DNA of 64,000 nucleotides from Halichondria panicea (Eukaryota > Porifera > Demospongiae > Suberitida > Halichondriidae). Positions 13,001 through 25,600 of the stretch are shown piece after piece. The stretch is from the NCBI RefSeq assembly GCF_963675165.1, contig NC_087392.1:2743001-2807000 (forward strand). The letters run 5' to 3'. The stretch's first letter is position 1. The number at the start of each line of letters is the position of its first letter. The notes under the pieces were generated by a model that worked only from the letters and a program-made list of their open reading frames with translations, was not told the DNA's origin and searched no databases. The position numbers and the translations under genes are program-made.

Positions 13001-16000
13001 TGGAAACAGAAGCACATCAGGATTATCTGTATGCAAGCGTGTGTCATAGCAGATATTGACTTCAGTAGCCTCTGCATCGTCAGCATTTTGAAGTAGTTCT
13101 TTGATAATAGTTAGGCCGTCATGATAATCCTTCAAAATGTTCTTAAGCCGAGTAACTAGTGACTCATGTGGACCTACATCACCAAATGCCTCAGAGATGT
13201 TCAGCTGCTTACTAAGGGGTCTTACTCCCAGAGCACTTGCTAAATAGGACACATTACTGTGAATGAATTTGTAGTCTTCGGCTTTGTAGAAAGACCTTAG
13301 ATACGTCAAGTCCGAGAAGACGACATCTTTAACATTCTCAAGTTGAGGAGATGCAGAACTAGAGCTAGAACTGATAGGCACATAAATAATCGATTCATTA
13401 CTTACATTTGAAGGCACTGACACTTTTCCTTCATCGGTGAGCCATCCAAGAATGCTTTTGACCACAAACCATTGTTTTTTGGGAGATACTTCCTGGAAAC
13501 TATTGTTTCGAATGTCAACAAGGACATGGAGTATCTGAGGTGTAGAAAATCTCTGCATCGCTCCAAATTTGAGAAAAAGTTTAGAAAATCGCTGTAAATC
13601 TTCCGGAAGGAGGTATAGATATGGTTCTAGCTTGTCTGAATCGGAAAATTCTGCGTGCTCTTCCAATGCTACTACTTGAGGTCTCACAAATTTCTTCTTA
13701 CTCTGAACCCATATCCATTCCTTGTTGTACAAGAATGTACGTGATTTGCTGGCTTCTAAGTTATTACTGAGAAATTCATACACATTGTATGCAACTGGTT
13801 TAATGAACTTTTCTAGATTCACAGTGCTGCACTGCTTACTGAAACTCATCACACTCTTGAAGTGATTCAGTACCATACTTGGCTGCAACTTAGTAGATAG
13901 CAGAGAGTCTAACTGTTGAGGTATCTGCACAAAGTACGCTTGTGAGCCAACTAAATATGCACATTTCGTGAGGGTTCTACTTGTACAGCATACAACATTA
14001 GCAGAAGCAGCAACAAGGTGGGATGCACAAGTAGCACCTTTCCATTTAAAACTTTCAGGATAGTTCCCAGGACTTGTTTGCAGCACTGGTAAACAGTTAA
14101 TTTGGCTGAGAATATACCTGAAATCTCTATCTAACTGCAATTGCTGATTTCTGAAGTAAACAATTTCTTTGAGCAGACTTAGATGTGAAGACATGTAATT
14201 AAGCACTGCTTCCATCCTTGAGAACTCTTGTTCGGTCGCTTTCACAGGAATATCTGTATTCCTTCCGTTGACAGTTGTGAGTATATCAAGCAGTCTTTGA
14301 GCATTAACGGACGTTTGAAGACCACATCCTCGAAGATTGGCAACAAGTTCCCATTCGTCAAATGGTGATAGAGGAAATGCATCTTGACCTTTAAAGAGAT
14401 CTTTTAGCTCCTTACTGGTTGGATCAAATAGATCAATTGGTGCTTTCCGCTTGCCCAAACTGGATGGGAGGAACGGCAGTTTACTCAAGGATACTGGTAT
14501 TCCTGCTCCACTTTGAATTTTGAGAACAGGAAGTAGCTGGACGATCTCCTTCATCAGCACATCAATCTTTGAGCTTTCAACACAATTATCAGTAATCATA
14601 GGGAAAATGCTGTGTTGAATGAGGTCACTCATTGTACTAGGCATTCCCACGTGCATTTTCAAATGATTGAATAGTTCCACTTGATTTTCTGCTCTCGAGA
14701 AAATGTTGAGTTTATCGGGAATGTTAGTTATTGTCAACTGAAATCCACGGGGCTCAAGGATTGCTTGGGAGTTCCAGGATAGGGTTTGTGCTGCGATAAC
14801 AGAGATCATCGTAGGACTGTTGAGTAGTTTAAACATAGATAGGTGTGCTAGCACTGATTTCTGAGATGATCCTAAATGGACTGGCACCTTCATACTCAAA
14901 AATCGTTGGAGATTCGTGGCCTCTGGCGTACTAAAACTGACACGGGAAACGTTTTTTGTGGCAGGATTAGCATTACCAATGGCCGTAAGAATTCCAGCGG
15001 GACTGCTACTCTTGTGTACATACTGATACAGTTCGTTGTGCCATATAAATGGTACGTACTTGAGCATTCCACAGTTTACTTTCAGTTTGGATAATGCAGT
15101 CAGTATCTCTCTAGGGCAATCATCTGACACAATAACAACACTTGACTGAGCAGTTTGTGCTAACTTTATCACACGGAAACCATCTCTAACACTTGTGGTG
15201 GCTAAAGGAAGAACTGGCAGACCGATAAAGAGTGAGAGGTCATGACTTTGAACCCAATTCCAGAAAATTTTAAACCAATCGGTAGGAAAAGTTGAACAAG
15301 GAAGTGTCACAATTGATTGCTCCTTCCATTGTTGAGGAAAACAATGAGGTAATAATTGGGCTACTCGATCGGTATTGAGTATTTTCAACTGGGTCTTTCC
15401 ACTTTTAGCTACTTTTAACAACTTGCTCTGTAGCGTTCCCGAGGCATCAATCAGAAACGAATCCAGATTGGGAAGAAGGCTCCTAGGATATCCTTTAGAA
15501 CAGACGTATCGAGCATTTGAACCTGGTTGAGCAAATTTACTGAACTGACCATTGGCAAGAGGAACTAGAGCAATGGTTTGAAGATCAGAAAAGTTTTCGT
15601 CTGCCAAGCAAAATTCAAGCAGCTTAAGTTTCTCAGCAGTGGACTCTCGCTTGTAAGATGCTTCATTTCGGCTTATCTCTCTTCGAGTGATCTTTGCTGT
15701 AATTGTCTGAACTTTTATGTGACTTCCATAGTGTGCTAAAGCTGTCCACACAATCTCTGGAGCCTCAACTACGTAAAGAACACACCCAGTGAGAACTCTA
15801 GTCACAACGGTTTCAATAATTTCCTTTTGGGGAATGAAAATTGCATTTCGGGGAATGATCCAGCAGTTGAATGCAGCGCACCACAAACAGTCTATCCCTA
15901 AGATTTTAGGGTATAGATCTGGCAGAAGACCTGACCAGTGTGAATTGTGAAGCTTAACAGGATTTGGCCAAGCAAGGTAGAACTGCTCTTTACCATAATC

Positions 16001-18171
16001 TTTGATCTTTAGAAGAAGTTGAAAATAGCATTCAGGAAGCAAGTTTTTAATGAGGAGATCATTCCAGTGGGACATTGTGTCATTAGTGCGTTCGGAACTT
16101 GTCCATTTTAGGGCTCGCCTATTATCATTCAAGCTGAAGGTGCCGTTGACATGAACTGGCAAATTAGTAAAGACTCCATCAGGTAGGGGAAGAAAACAAA
16201 ACACTCGCCCATTATCATCTAGATGCTGTGACAATTCAAAGGCAACTCCTACCCAAGGAAATATTTTGAGTTCATCCGCTATATCTAACACCTCTTGATT
16301 TCTTGAGCCCACATGAGTAGATACAACCCAATGACTTGTGTCTGATCGACCCAAGGAATTGTTTACGGTCACTTTGAAATCAACAGTAAATGGCGTGCTG
16401 TTGGTAACACGGCAAGAATTTGTCTTGTGTAGTTGAGCAAGGAGAGCGGATCTTCGTTGATTAACTTCTAGCAAACATCTGGAATCAATTGAGACGGAGA
16501 AGGAAGGTTTATATTCTTTAAACACTGAGTCAATGTAAACTACTTCAATCTTGGTCACTGATTTCAAAAACAGGAGCAAATACTTTGCTTCTTTTCGCAA
16601 TGCATCCAAAAGCTTCTTAACCTTATCAACAGTGTAAATGTTTCTAGATAGAACAGAAGCTTCCTTTCGCAGTGGAAGTCGAAAGATTGAATAGGAATAT
16701 TCTGAAGAGCCGCTACGGAAATTTGCAAGACCATGTAGTGCTGTAGCAATACTACCATCTTGCAATTCACGAAGCTGAAACTGCCGACCTGGGTCACCAG
16801 GCCATAGCTTTCCTATAGGGTCCAGAAAACCAACATCCCGACCGCTCACAAGGATTGGGAGATCTGAAAATGGTATAACACTAATGGTTATTGTGCAGAA
16901 CCATTAGAGACACTACATAACTATTTTTTCCCCACTGATTGTACTGCTGAAAGAATTAGTATTATGCTCAGATGTACCTGTAATGTGATAGACAGAGTTG
17001 AAGCCAATCCCAAACCTCCCAACTTTAAAGGGATCCTCGGCTTTGATACTTTCTTGCGGTTTCTGTATCCCTTCCCAGTCGCTATCAGTAAAACATGCAT
17101 CATTGGCAACCACTAGAGCAGGCCCTTGGAACTTGGCCAGGTCAGGGTGAGGGAGGTTGGAGGTGCCATGTTGTCTCTCATCTACGTAGAACCAAACAGT
17201 CGTTGCTCCAGCATCGTCAGCATTCTGGATCATTTCCTACACATGCAAACAACTCACTATATATAATTATACTCTTGTAACAACAAAGGGAAAACAAAAG
17301 TCATATAGGTACATGTAGCACAGCAACTGCCAACCACAATGCTATAACAGTTCCAAACCACAATTAAGGTGGTATTGTATAACACAAAATTGGGGTGCAA
17401 AATATGTTTTTAACAGGAACGAGCTCCTTCTTGGGCTATCCTTCAGGAAAGAAATTCCAAGAGAAAGCTTGGATTTGTGTTTTCAATCTAATAGTATCAG
17501 CATGGAGATCTGCAGACTGTCTTGGCTCTGCAGCCAGTAATGCATTAGCTCTTCTCAACATTGTCGATCCCGGTCTGTAGCAATTATATAGAAAGTAGAG
17601 TTTCCAGCTATTGTTGCTAGGTACTTTCAGTTTGTTGCAGCTCTATAGTTCTATAGCCCCGTGCTATTTGCAGTGTCTCCAAAATTAGGGACAGAAAAAA
17701 TACGTTCGTAGAAAGTTGCTGTTCTACTACTATGTAGAACAGCAACTTTCTACGAACGTATTTCTACACTAGGCTAGGTGTTATAGGTGGCTGCATGCAA
17801 GAGAGCGAAAATATAGGTGTAGAGCTACACTTCTAACTCTAGTGTTGGCATGCAGCAACCAACACAAGCCAAAAGTACTACGTGAGCTCCTGGTAGTACT
17901 ACAAACCACAAATGCACCATTTACACTCATACTCATTAGCCTCCCGGAAGTTTGAGAAGCTTATAACTCAGGTGTGTTAACTATAGTAGTACACCACATG
18001 ACTATCATTATAAGTAACTATAAAAACACAATGCATGCATGGGATGACACAATTCACCTTGAAGATCTGGCCATCTGGGTACCGCTCCAGTATTTGCTTT
18101 ATCGTGATATAAACTGGTGGCTGCCTTTGTCCGAACCTCCGACCCCTGCTTGCTGCAGCAAACTGACTCAT
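4019..18171 (-). CDS. SACS: Sacsin-like co-chaperone, giant exon
   Basis: Three coding exons are read: 18171-18058, 17236-16978 and 16863-4019, giving about 4,405 residues (human sacsin is about 4,579). The junctions keep frame and the start is the first ATG after an in-frame stop. Three sacsin repeat regions each open with an HSP90-like ATPase fold carrying the N-A-D-D-A motif, near residues 43, 1379 and 2366. Each also has a G-x-F-G-x-G-F glycine loop. A J-domain with H-P-D lies near residue 4168, and a HEPN domain fills about 4270-4405. Known sacsins link Hsp70 and proteasome work on filaments and mitochondria. The N-terminal ubiquitin-like domain of the vertebrate protein is not seen. Sacsin-like genes may be multicopy, so orthology is less sure than family. 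Confidence 0.93.
17698..17763. repeat. Perfect 30 bp inverted repeat in sacsin intron 1
   Basis: Arms 17698-17727 and 17734-17763 are exact reverse complements separated by 6 bp. It lies inside the 821 bp first intron of the sacsin-like gene. Confidence 0.85.
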
Positions 18172-18384
18172 TGTATATCTCAAAGGATCAGCTCTGTCGA
18201 CTCATTAGATGATGTCAGCCATAAATCCTGAAATTCGAATAGCTAAAGGTAGTGTTTGATCCAACTTAGAAAATCATGTACTTCATTTAGAAAATCATAT
18301 ATAGCAAGGACTAGATAGGAACATGCAGTCAAATCTGATTGGCTAGGTACTCACGGTTGCTACATGTATGATCTAAAATGCTTA

Positions 18385-18512
18385 GACACTGTTCAAGAAG
18401 TATCTACGTGATTTAGAAGCCCAAAGGATTAGTTGTAGTATCTTAAACTCAGTGATGGTTGTACTAAGCCCTGAAGGCTTCTAAATCACGTAGAAACTTC
18501 CTAAACAGTGTC
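18385..18512. mobile_element. Small foldback MITE-like element
   Basis: Terminal inverted repeats of about 37 bp (18385-18422 and 18476-18512) with few mismatches enclose a short centre. No protein is encoded. It is most likely a non-autonomous foldback element. Confidence 0.6.
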
Positions 18513-18616
18513 CAACTATTATGTACAACCTATCACGCAAAACCTCATAGCACATTAAATATAAATATAATTATATACATGCATGCACACAGTGCACATG
18601 CATATTAAACATAGTG

Positions 18617-18845
18617 CGCAACAGGGGTAGTGATTGGTGTGTGGTGTGTGTGTGGGTGGGGACACAAAAATGAGCTATTTGAGCGAACTAGATGACTGCT
18701 AATGAGACAGTAGTTGAGCCCGTGTAGGCAATCTTTGAAGGCTACAAAAACCTAATCCCTAATCAGTGCTTTATATTCACGATCATTCCCCATTATAATG
18801 CGGAAAAAGTTATTGTATCCGTTTTGCCACTGTGCAATGAAGCTC
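18617..18845. repeat. Dispersed repeat, second copy of 3195-3415
   Basis: The two copies share a start (G-T-rich run after GATTGGTGTG), a middle with ATCTTTGAAGG and an end with CACGATCATTC, in the same order and orientation. The copies are diverged. The family is unknown. Confidence 0.6.
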
Positions 18846-19786
18846 AAAGCACGGGGTGAATGCTGCTATGAGCATCAAGTTTATTATATAAATACAATGA
18901 TCTAAAAATAACATTCAACATAATTTATTAGGCAATGCATGGTATTCTGAGAGTTATGATTTTACCATGAATATCGGATCTGTAGAGATCTGTATAAGGA
19001 AAGCAATAGTGGAGTAGCCATATTGAGCATTTCTCTTAGACAAAACGATACGTATGTTATACATCGGCACTGCTCAGGAATCACCAAAGAAATACGACAA
19101 TCGACAATCCACTACACTTAAAAAACCCATATCAAATAGATCTAGTAAGAGCAGAAGAGAGTATTGTGAGCCAGGTACCAATTACAATACTGAAATTACC
19201 CTTCAATCGTGTTGACAAAGATACCACAATAGTTTGTTTAAGTACAGAAGAAGTAATTAGAGAAAACATTTCATCACAAAACACACAAAAAAGTGTTTTT
19301 ACTTTCATGCAAAGCCTGACCATGGTTGTTAGTGAGCAAACTAAGTTTGCTTCCCTAAAACAGAGGGGTCCAAAATACGTTGTTGTAGACTCTAAGCTAC
19401 ATAGGTCCTCTACGTACATAGCCATAATTATTTATGATAATTATATAAGACCTACCACAGGGCTAGGGCCATGCGAAATGATCATGGCTTTCTTTATAGC
19501 TGTAGCTTGATCAGATCTATCTTAATTATGGCTTCATCATTATCAGTTTTTATTTACCTCAACCAAGGGCTTCATCCACTGGTGGCCAATCTCTGCAGTG
19601 AACTGTGGACTGGCTGTTATCATAGAATTTATAATCTATAATATTATTGCAGCAACCCCTTAACATTATTAATATAAGGCGACCCCCCCACCCCCAGCCC
19701 TGCCAACCCCTGGCCCTCCGACAACACGTGGATAGTCTAGTCTGAAACTTTCTGGTGAAAGCGTACACATACACTTACTTGTCAAG

Positions 19787-22700
19787 ATGGCTGGTATGCG
19801 AGGTAGAGAGGGAGGTCGCAGAGATGAGCACCCCAAGGAGAAAGCTATGAGATCGATATTTGGTGAGACTAGTAATAGTGTGTGCAGACTGAGAGCATAG
19901 AAATGTAGAGAAATTCTATGCTCCATTAAATATGTAAATATTGACAGTTTGTGGACCCATTTGCTTAAACTGTGTGTCTTTGCAGTTGCCAATATAGCGT
20001 TTGAGACCACAGAGGAACAGCTGAGAACAGTTCTCAGTGAAATAGGACCTGTTATGAATCTCAAGTGAGTTTTCATTGCACCGACCAGTAAATTTCCACT
20101 AGTAGCTGGAATCTACGTGACCTTAACCGGTGTCATAGAACTCTGCCCCCCTAGAATCTTAACAGTTTAGGCCACCCAGGGATCGAGTCTATTCTGTGAA
20201 TGTTTAAGATAAGAGTGGGCCCTAGAATTTTAATTCTATGCCTGGGGGGCTCCCAAAATTTTATGACATCGGTGTACGGTGTAGCAGTGAAATGGGCACC
20301 CCTAGATTTTCTACCCCTAAACCACTAGAGATTTGGGGATCCTCGTGTGCCTAGGGATTTGATAACCCCTAGGAAAATAGTACTCTTGCTGGACCATGCT
20401 GCACTGCACAGCTTAGAGCTGCATGTAGCTATTAGAGTCAATCCAGAGGAGGTTCGACATGCCCGCACGAATCACTACAAGTCAGGGGGTGACTAAAGCC
20501 TATAGTGATAGTCATCCCTAGGGCTAGTGGTCCCCATATCTCTACTGATTTGGGGGGTGCTACACCGGTAGCATACCGTATAACTGGTGGATTATGTAAC
20601 TAATTTCCCCGTTATATGGAGTAGCTAGAGTTCATATGTTATATTTCTATGCTGCAAAATAATTATGCTTGGGCCCTGTGTGTTTAGGCTCATCTATGAC
20701 CCAGCCACTGGCAAGCCCCGAGGGTTCGGTTTCTGTGAGTACAAGGATCCACAGACGGCCAGTAGTGCTGTGCGTAACCTGGCAGGTCGGGAGGTCAACG
20801 GGCGCCCCCTCAGGATAGACTCTGCAACCAATGCTCCAGGAGGGGAGGGGTCAAAAGGTCCATCTCCCCCCGTTGGAGGGGGGCAGCCCGAGGTAAGGTG
20901 GTAGTTGGAGCAATAATTATTATTGTAGAGTTCGTATGCCCTCCATCTCAGATATAGACACATGTCCACTGACACTGTTGGAACAGCACTAATGTATTTG
21001 TATAGAGTGAGAAGTTTTCCTTCACTCAGAGACAGTCTCCTTATGGAGGCAATTCCCCATAAACTTTGCCTAGTATTTTTAAATATGCTGTAAAGTATTG
21101 TGAAGGGGGTTAAGCAGTATACAACATAATGTTTTAACACCCTGTCCAGCAGCCTCCCACCCATGGTCCATCTGTTGCCCCAGAGAATGCTCCTGAGGTA
21201 ATAACCAAGGCAGTGGCCTCACTCCCCCCAGAGCAGATGTTTGAGCTCATGAAACAGATGAAGTGGTTCATAGCTCAGAACCCACAGGAGGCAAGGCAAC
21301 TGCTCTTACACAACCCACAGTTGGCCTATGCTCTACTGCAAGCTCAGGTAAACCTTGATTCGTAGTGGATTTACATTGATAAAAGATTGCAATAACTGAG
21401 TTGTTTTTGTCTCAGGTTGTGATGAAAGTGGTAGATTTGGAGACTGCTCAGAACCTCTTGCATCGCACTCCACGGGGCCCACCAATCACACAGCCCTCAC
21501 AAGGTCCACCCCCTCCACAGCAACAACACCATCCGCCTCCTCAACAGCATCGTTCGCTTATTCCACAACAACACCCACCTTCACAAGACCCACACCCACC
21601 ACCACCCACCCGTCCCTATCACGGCCCACCCCCTCCGAGAGATGACAGGGGACCCTTTGGTGGACCACGCATGCCCATGCCGCCTCAAGACCACTTTCGC
21701 CCTCCTATGAGAGTGAGTGCATGTTTTATGTAAAAGATTTGCCTGAAAGGGCCACCTGTCTGTTACAGTGATGCCTGGTCACTCGCTGTTTAGGGAGGGC
21801 AGACAGCATCACGTGAAAACAAAATTAATGTTTGTTGAGTTTTTTTACATTTAGTTCAATGTAAAATTTTTTTACTAAATTTGTTTGCGCAAAATCGGTT
21901 TGAATGAGGCTAAGAAGTCAATCTTGTTATGTAACGGTGCACCCTTGTCTGTCTCCCTGGTTACTGGAGACTATTCTAAATGCTTCGAAAATTTCTAGCT
22001 ATAATTAATACATTTACTCTCGTTAATCCGGTCACCCCTGGGACGGTTCAGCTTGGCCGGAATAGCAAGGTAGCTGTATTTCAGAAAATAGCCGCGGCTA
22101 AAAAACCAACCTTACCTCAAATCTAATGACTAATTTTATGGTTCTATCTCGAGGATAGTAAAGAATCATTCTGCTCTCTATTTAAGTGTAATTCAATTTT
22201 ATCTTCCAAACCACACCCAAAACATCATATACAGCCGTAATATACCTAGTTTGGGGCAGCCAGTACTGGCCAGTATACGGAATAGTGAGTGGCCGCATTT
22301 CAGGTCGAGTTTTGTGCAGTAAACATCTAGCTAGCAATCCGTGCCAAACCAAATGGCCGGTATACCGAGTTGGTCGCAGAGAGCCAGAATAGCGAGAGTC
22401 TACTCTACAGTAGACTCTCGTTAATCCGGTCACCCTTGGGACCATGCAGCTTGGCCGGAATAGCGAGGTGGCTGCATCTCAGGAAATAGCCGCGGCTTAA
22501 AAACGACCTTACCTCGAATCTAATGACTACTTTTGCGGTTCTTGTCTCGAGGATAATGTAGGATAATGTTCTCTATTTAAGTGTAATTCAATTTTATTTG
22601 CTAAACCACACCCAAAACGTCATATCCGGCCGTAATACACGTATAAAAGTACATTGAAAACCTTGTTTGGGACAGCCAGCACTGGCCGGTAAACGGAATA

Positions 22701-23528
22701 GCGAGTGGCAGTACTTCAGGTCGAGTTTTGTGCAGTAAACATATAGCTAGCATTCCGTGCCAAGCCAAATGGCCGGTATATCGAGGTGGCCGTACTTCAG
22801 GGAGCCGGAATAGCGAGAGTCTACTGTAGTCGCATCGTCAACAAAGCTTCTTTATCGAACATCAGTGGGCCAAAGTTAAGAAGCTTGTAGTTGTAGCTAC
22901 TAACTGCTCTATTTCAAGGCTGTTCTATTACGCATTTTGCACTAGACCACATGAAATCTTTACCCTATTAGTTTTGTGTTTTCGCTGACTTTGCTGTGAC
23001 CTTAGTCACAGTGCATGACAATTTGCATTGTTGTTCTTAACGCCTTGGGGCCTTGCCCCAGCAATGATTGCAACACTCTTCTTGCTAGGCTTGTACAATA
23101 CACATTTACTACACTCTTCCAATGAGTCATGCTATAGATACCTAATGGTGAGCTAGCTAAAATTATACTAAGTCAGAATATTGGTGTTCAACTAGTGATG
23201 ATTGATATTTATGCAGGGCCACCCGCCAGAGCAGCGTGGTGGAAACTATGGTGGTCCCCCTCCCCCCAGGGCCCCACTGAGTCGCCCCCCTCCACCCAAC
23301 CAAGAAGATGGGCAGGATCAACAAAAGGTGAGCAGCTATGCGACATGTTTGGGGATAATGGGGTGTACTACACACACAAAGGATCATGCCCTCTTCCTAT
23401 CGTCTTTGCAGGCTGCCCTGATCATGCAAGTGCTGAGTCTATCGGACGATCAGATCCAGATGCTCCCACCAGACCAGAGATCCAGTATCTTGAAACTGAG
23501 AGAGCAAATAGCTAGAAATGGACCTTAA
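19787..23528 (+). CDS. CSTF2: Cleavage stimulation factor subunit 2 (CstF-64)
   Basis: Seven exons: 19787-19862, 19986-20064, 20688-20892, 21150-21347, 21416-21712, 23217-23327 and 23412-23528, giving about 360 residues. CstF-64 binds the GU-rich element downstream of the poly(A) site and supports mRNA 3'-end cleavage in the nucleus. The N-terminus is an RRM (RNP motifs FVANI and GFGFCEY), followed by the CstF hinge helices ([14 protein letters not shown]) and a long Pro/Gln/His-rich linker. The C-terminal Pcf11-binding three-helix domain carries [18 protein letters not shown]. The protein is shorter than the human one (577) and lacks its MEARA repeats. The exon 4 acceptor is a CAGCAG tandem. 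The gene converges on MEAF6 with 122 bp between stops. Confidence 0.95.
22016..22404. mobile_element. pogo/Tigger-like MITE, copy 1
   Basis: In CSTF2 intron 5, this element starts with a diverged ACTCTCGTTAATCCGG end and finishes with CGAGAGTCTACT. Its interior (ATGGCCGGTATA, TAGCCGCGGCT) recurs in the adjacent copy and at 58073-58460. It has no transposase frame. Confidence 0.65.
22405..22828. mobile_element. pogo/Tigger-like MITE, copy 2
   Basis: The ends are CAGTAGACTCTCG and CGAGAGTCTACTG, perfect inverted repeats flanked by TA on both sides. That matches the TA target site of pogo/Tigger elements. It lies directly after copy 1 in the same orientation and contains no transposase. Confidence 0.75.
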
Positions 23529-23650
23529 GTTAAATCTTGCATATCTTAGTATAATTATATCGTTGACATATTAATTTTTGTTACGGTGTACAAATTTAAT
23601 TTAATGACGGTGTGAGCAATTATAATTGACGGTCTGTGCTATATACAAAG

Positions 23651-25435
23651 CTACTTGTGGTGCTTGTACTTTCGTTTCTTAGTTGGTGGACCTCTATCTC
23701 TCATCCTTTCCTCTTTTTTACCATCCTTTTCTTTATGGGGTGTGGTTTTGTCGCTCATGGTGGAGCACTGGGACTGGGAGTCACTCAGCTCATCATTGGA
23801 GTCATTGAGGTCTTCGTTGAGTGAGTCTCCCACTCCCAAAGGTTGGTGGACGTGAACAGCAGTAGAATGAGCGGCATTTGCCTGGACAACAAAACACAGT
23901 ATGAAAAAACACAATTATGTTTTTATTTGCTTCTGTTGCCATTGACAACTCAAGAACATGGGCAAAGCACATGCATTTCATGAAAAATAAAATATAATTA
24001 TACACACAACTTGGTGGAACCATCTGCTATACATAACGGCCTGGATTAAAACTACATGCACGTAGAAGTCAAGGTAAAGTAACCTCTCAGGAACAGCCAC
24101 CTTCCTATTACGTACAATGAGCAGGTTTAGCGATTGAAAATAACCCAGATAAGACAACTGAAATCAGCATGTATATAATTATATGGCTTGGCATTCCAGT
24201 ACGAAGCATACATGTACTCAAAGGATATACAAGCCTGAGGGTGAGCTTCCTGTATGTAACATCATGCTACAATTACTGTATTTGCGTGATCAGAGGTCGT
24301 ATAGCCTCGATCCCAGCCCGCACTTCCTCTGAGAGTGGGCCTGGTATCGACTGCTTGCGCATGCGCTAATGTATATGCAATGACGTCACAACGAATGGTG
24401 GATTGAGCCCATCTGATAGCATTCCCTTAGCCTGCTGACTCACAGCCTGCAGCAGTGCATGTGGATGACAATCGTCTGAATGAAGCCTATATGGACAGGC
24501 CACACCCATCTAATACTAACAGTCTGTCTAAACTTTGAAACTATACTACTGTAAGTAACTACTGCCTACTAGCTAGCTATATAGCTCTGTGTATATGACT
24601 TTAATTATGAATTTGTATTCTTTGCAGGATATAAAATGTCAGTATTAATGGGAAAAATATTGCGCATGCGCATGCGCAAGCAGTCAATAGCAGGCCTTCT
24701 CTTTAATCCAAGGCCTGTGAAGGAGGTTAAGGACGTGGCTACTAAAAGTTTCATATGCTGGTAAAGGAGGCTACAGTTCAAGAGAGGCGTTTATTACTAT
24801 ACTCGCACCACCCAATCAAATTCAACCCACTTTTACTTTCCATCAAAACATCCCAACAACCCTTACCACTTAATCCCTCGAGGCTACGTGACCATGTAGT
24901 AACACGGAAGGGACTATAAGACTTTTAATATATCCTTGCTACCTATTAATTTATCAGGAGTGCACTCTTGATTTTATACATACACCCAAATTACATACAA
25001 CTCACCATTTGAGAAGTTACTGAAGATCGTGAAAATAAACGTTCTGATTCAGAAAACTTCTTTCGTTTTCGTTCACCTTTTGTGCCTTGAGATCTATAGT
25101 ATAGTACATGGCACATAAATACTGGACGGACAAATAAAGTTGTTCACTTACTTGTTTTGAGATTGGTATCCATCCCAACCTCTTATAACATTACCATACG
25201 CAATTGTATCTTCAAGATAACTTCCCTCAAAAGCATAGATTTGTCGCTCTAAATTGGCCAGACTTTCCTGAGTGTGCAATTAAGGTGTGGGAACAGATTC
25301 TAAATGAAACCCATCAACAGACCAGACCTGTGTCTCTAAATTGGCTTAACTACAATGGCTTACAGATAACTCATTCCTTCTTTTGAGCAGCTCTGCCAAC
25401 TCAGATCTTGTGTCATGTTGTCCAACAGATGCCAT
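23651..25435 (-). CDS. MEAF6: MYST/Esa1-associated factor 6 (Eaf6)
   Basis: Four exons (25435-25364, 25267-25152, 25093-25006, 23881-23651) give about 168 residues. MEAF6 is a small nuclear subunit of the NuA4 and MOZ/MORF histone acetyltransferase complexes. The N-terminal coiled coil and core are unmistakable: [10 protein letters not shown], then [17 protein letters not shown], then [10 protein letters not shown]. Exon 3 has the conserved Lys-rich stretch and [11 protein letters not shown]. The last exon is acidic/Ser-rich and ends in a Lys-rich tail, as in human (191-201 residues). Starts of MEAF6 and NDUFAF4 are only 165 bp apart, which implies a shared promoter. The third intron carries a long-armed inverted repeat (24338-24696). 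Confidence 0.95.
24338..24696. mobile_element. Inverted-repeat element in MEAF6 intron 3
   Basis: Imperfect inverted arms of about 30 bp at 24338-24366 and 24662-24696 share the core GCAGTCAATAGCAGGCC or its complement and GCGCATGCGC palindromes. No protein is encoded. It is probably a non-autonomous DNA element. Confidence 0.5.
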
Positions 25436-25600
25436 TCTCTTTTCCCACTCTTCTTGCTACACTGTACTATACTATTGTGCGCTAGAGGCTAAACATTTTA
25501 ACTCTGTCATCACTGGAAACGTAAACAACTCTGTGCACGTGGGATAGAATCTAGCTGTAAGCCTGAGATCTCATTCGATTCAGGACGTGTACCGCAATCA
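25436..25600. promoter_or_regulatory. Divergent promoter MEAF6 / NDUFAF4
   Basis: These 165 bp are all that separates the two start codons, so they must hold both 5' UTRs and start sites or overlap with them. No TATA box is placed with confidence. The role is inferred from position only. Confidence 0.6.

Larger units (their letters stand above)
18172..19786. other. Divergent intergenic region, sacsin-like / CSTF2
   Basis: This 1.6 kb lies between two start codons that point away from each other, so it should hold both promoters. It carries a foldback element (18385-18512) and a second copy of the repeat found at 3195-3415. No gene is recognised; the open frames at 19132-19510 show no family features. 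Confidence 0.6.

Noticed and set aside
4045-16797. Many short frames antisense or out of frame to the sacsin-like exon
   Set aside because: Shadows of a single long coding exon.
18172-18183. Earlier start for the sacsin-like gene at 18183
   Set aside because: That codon is TTG; the first in-frame ATG after the upstream stop is at 18171.
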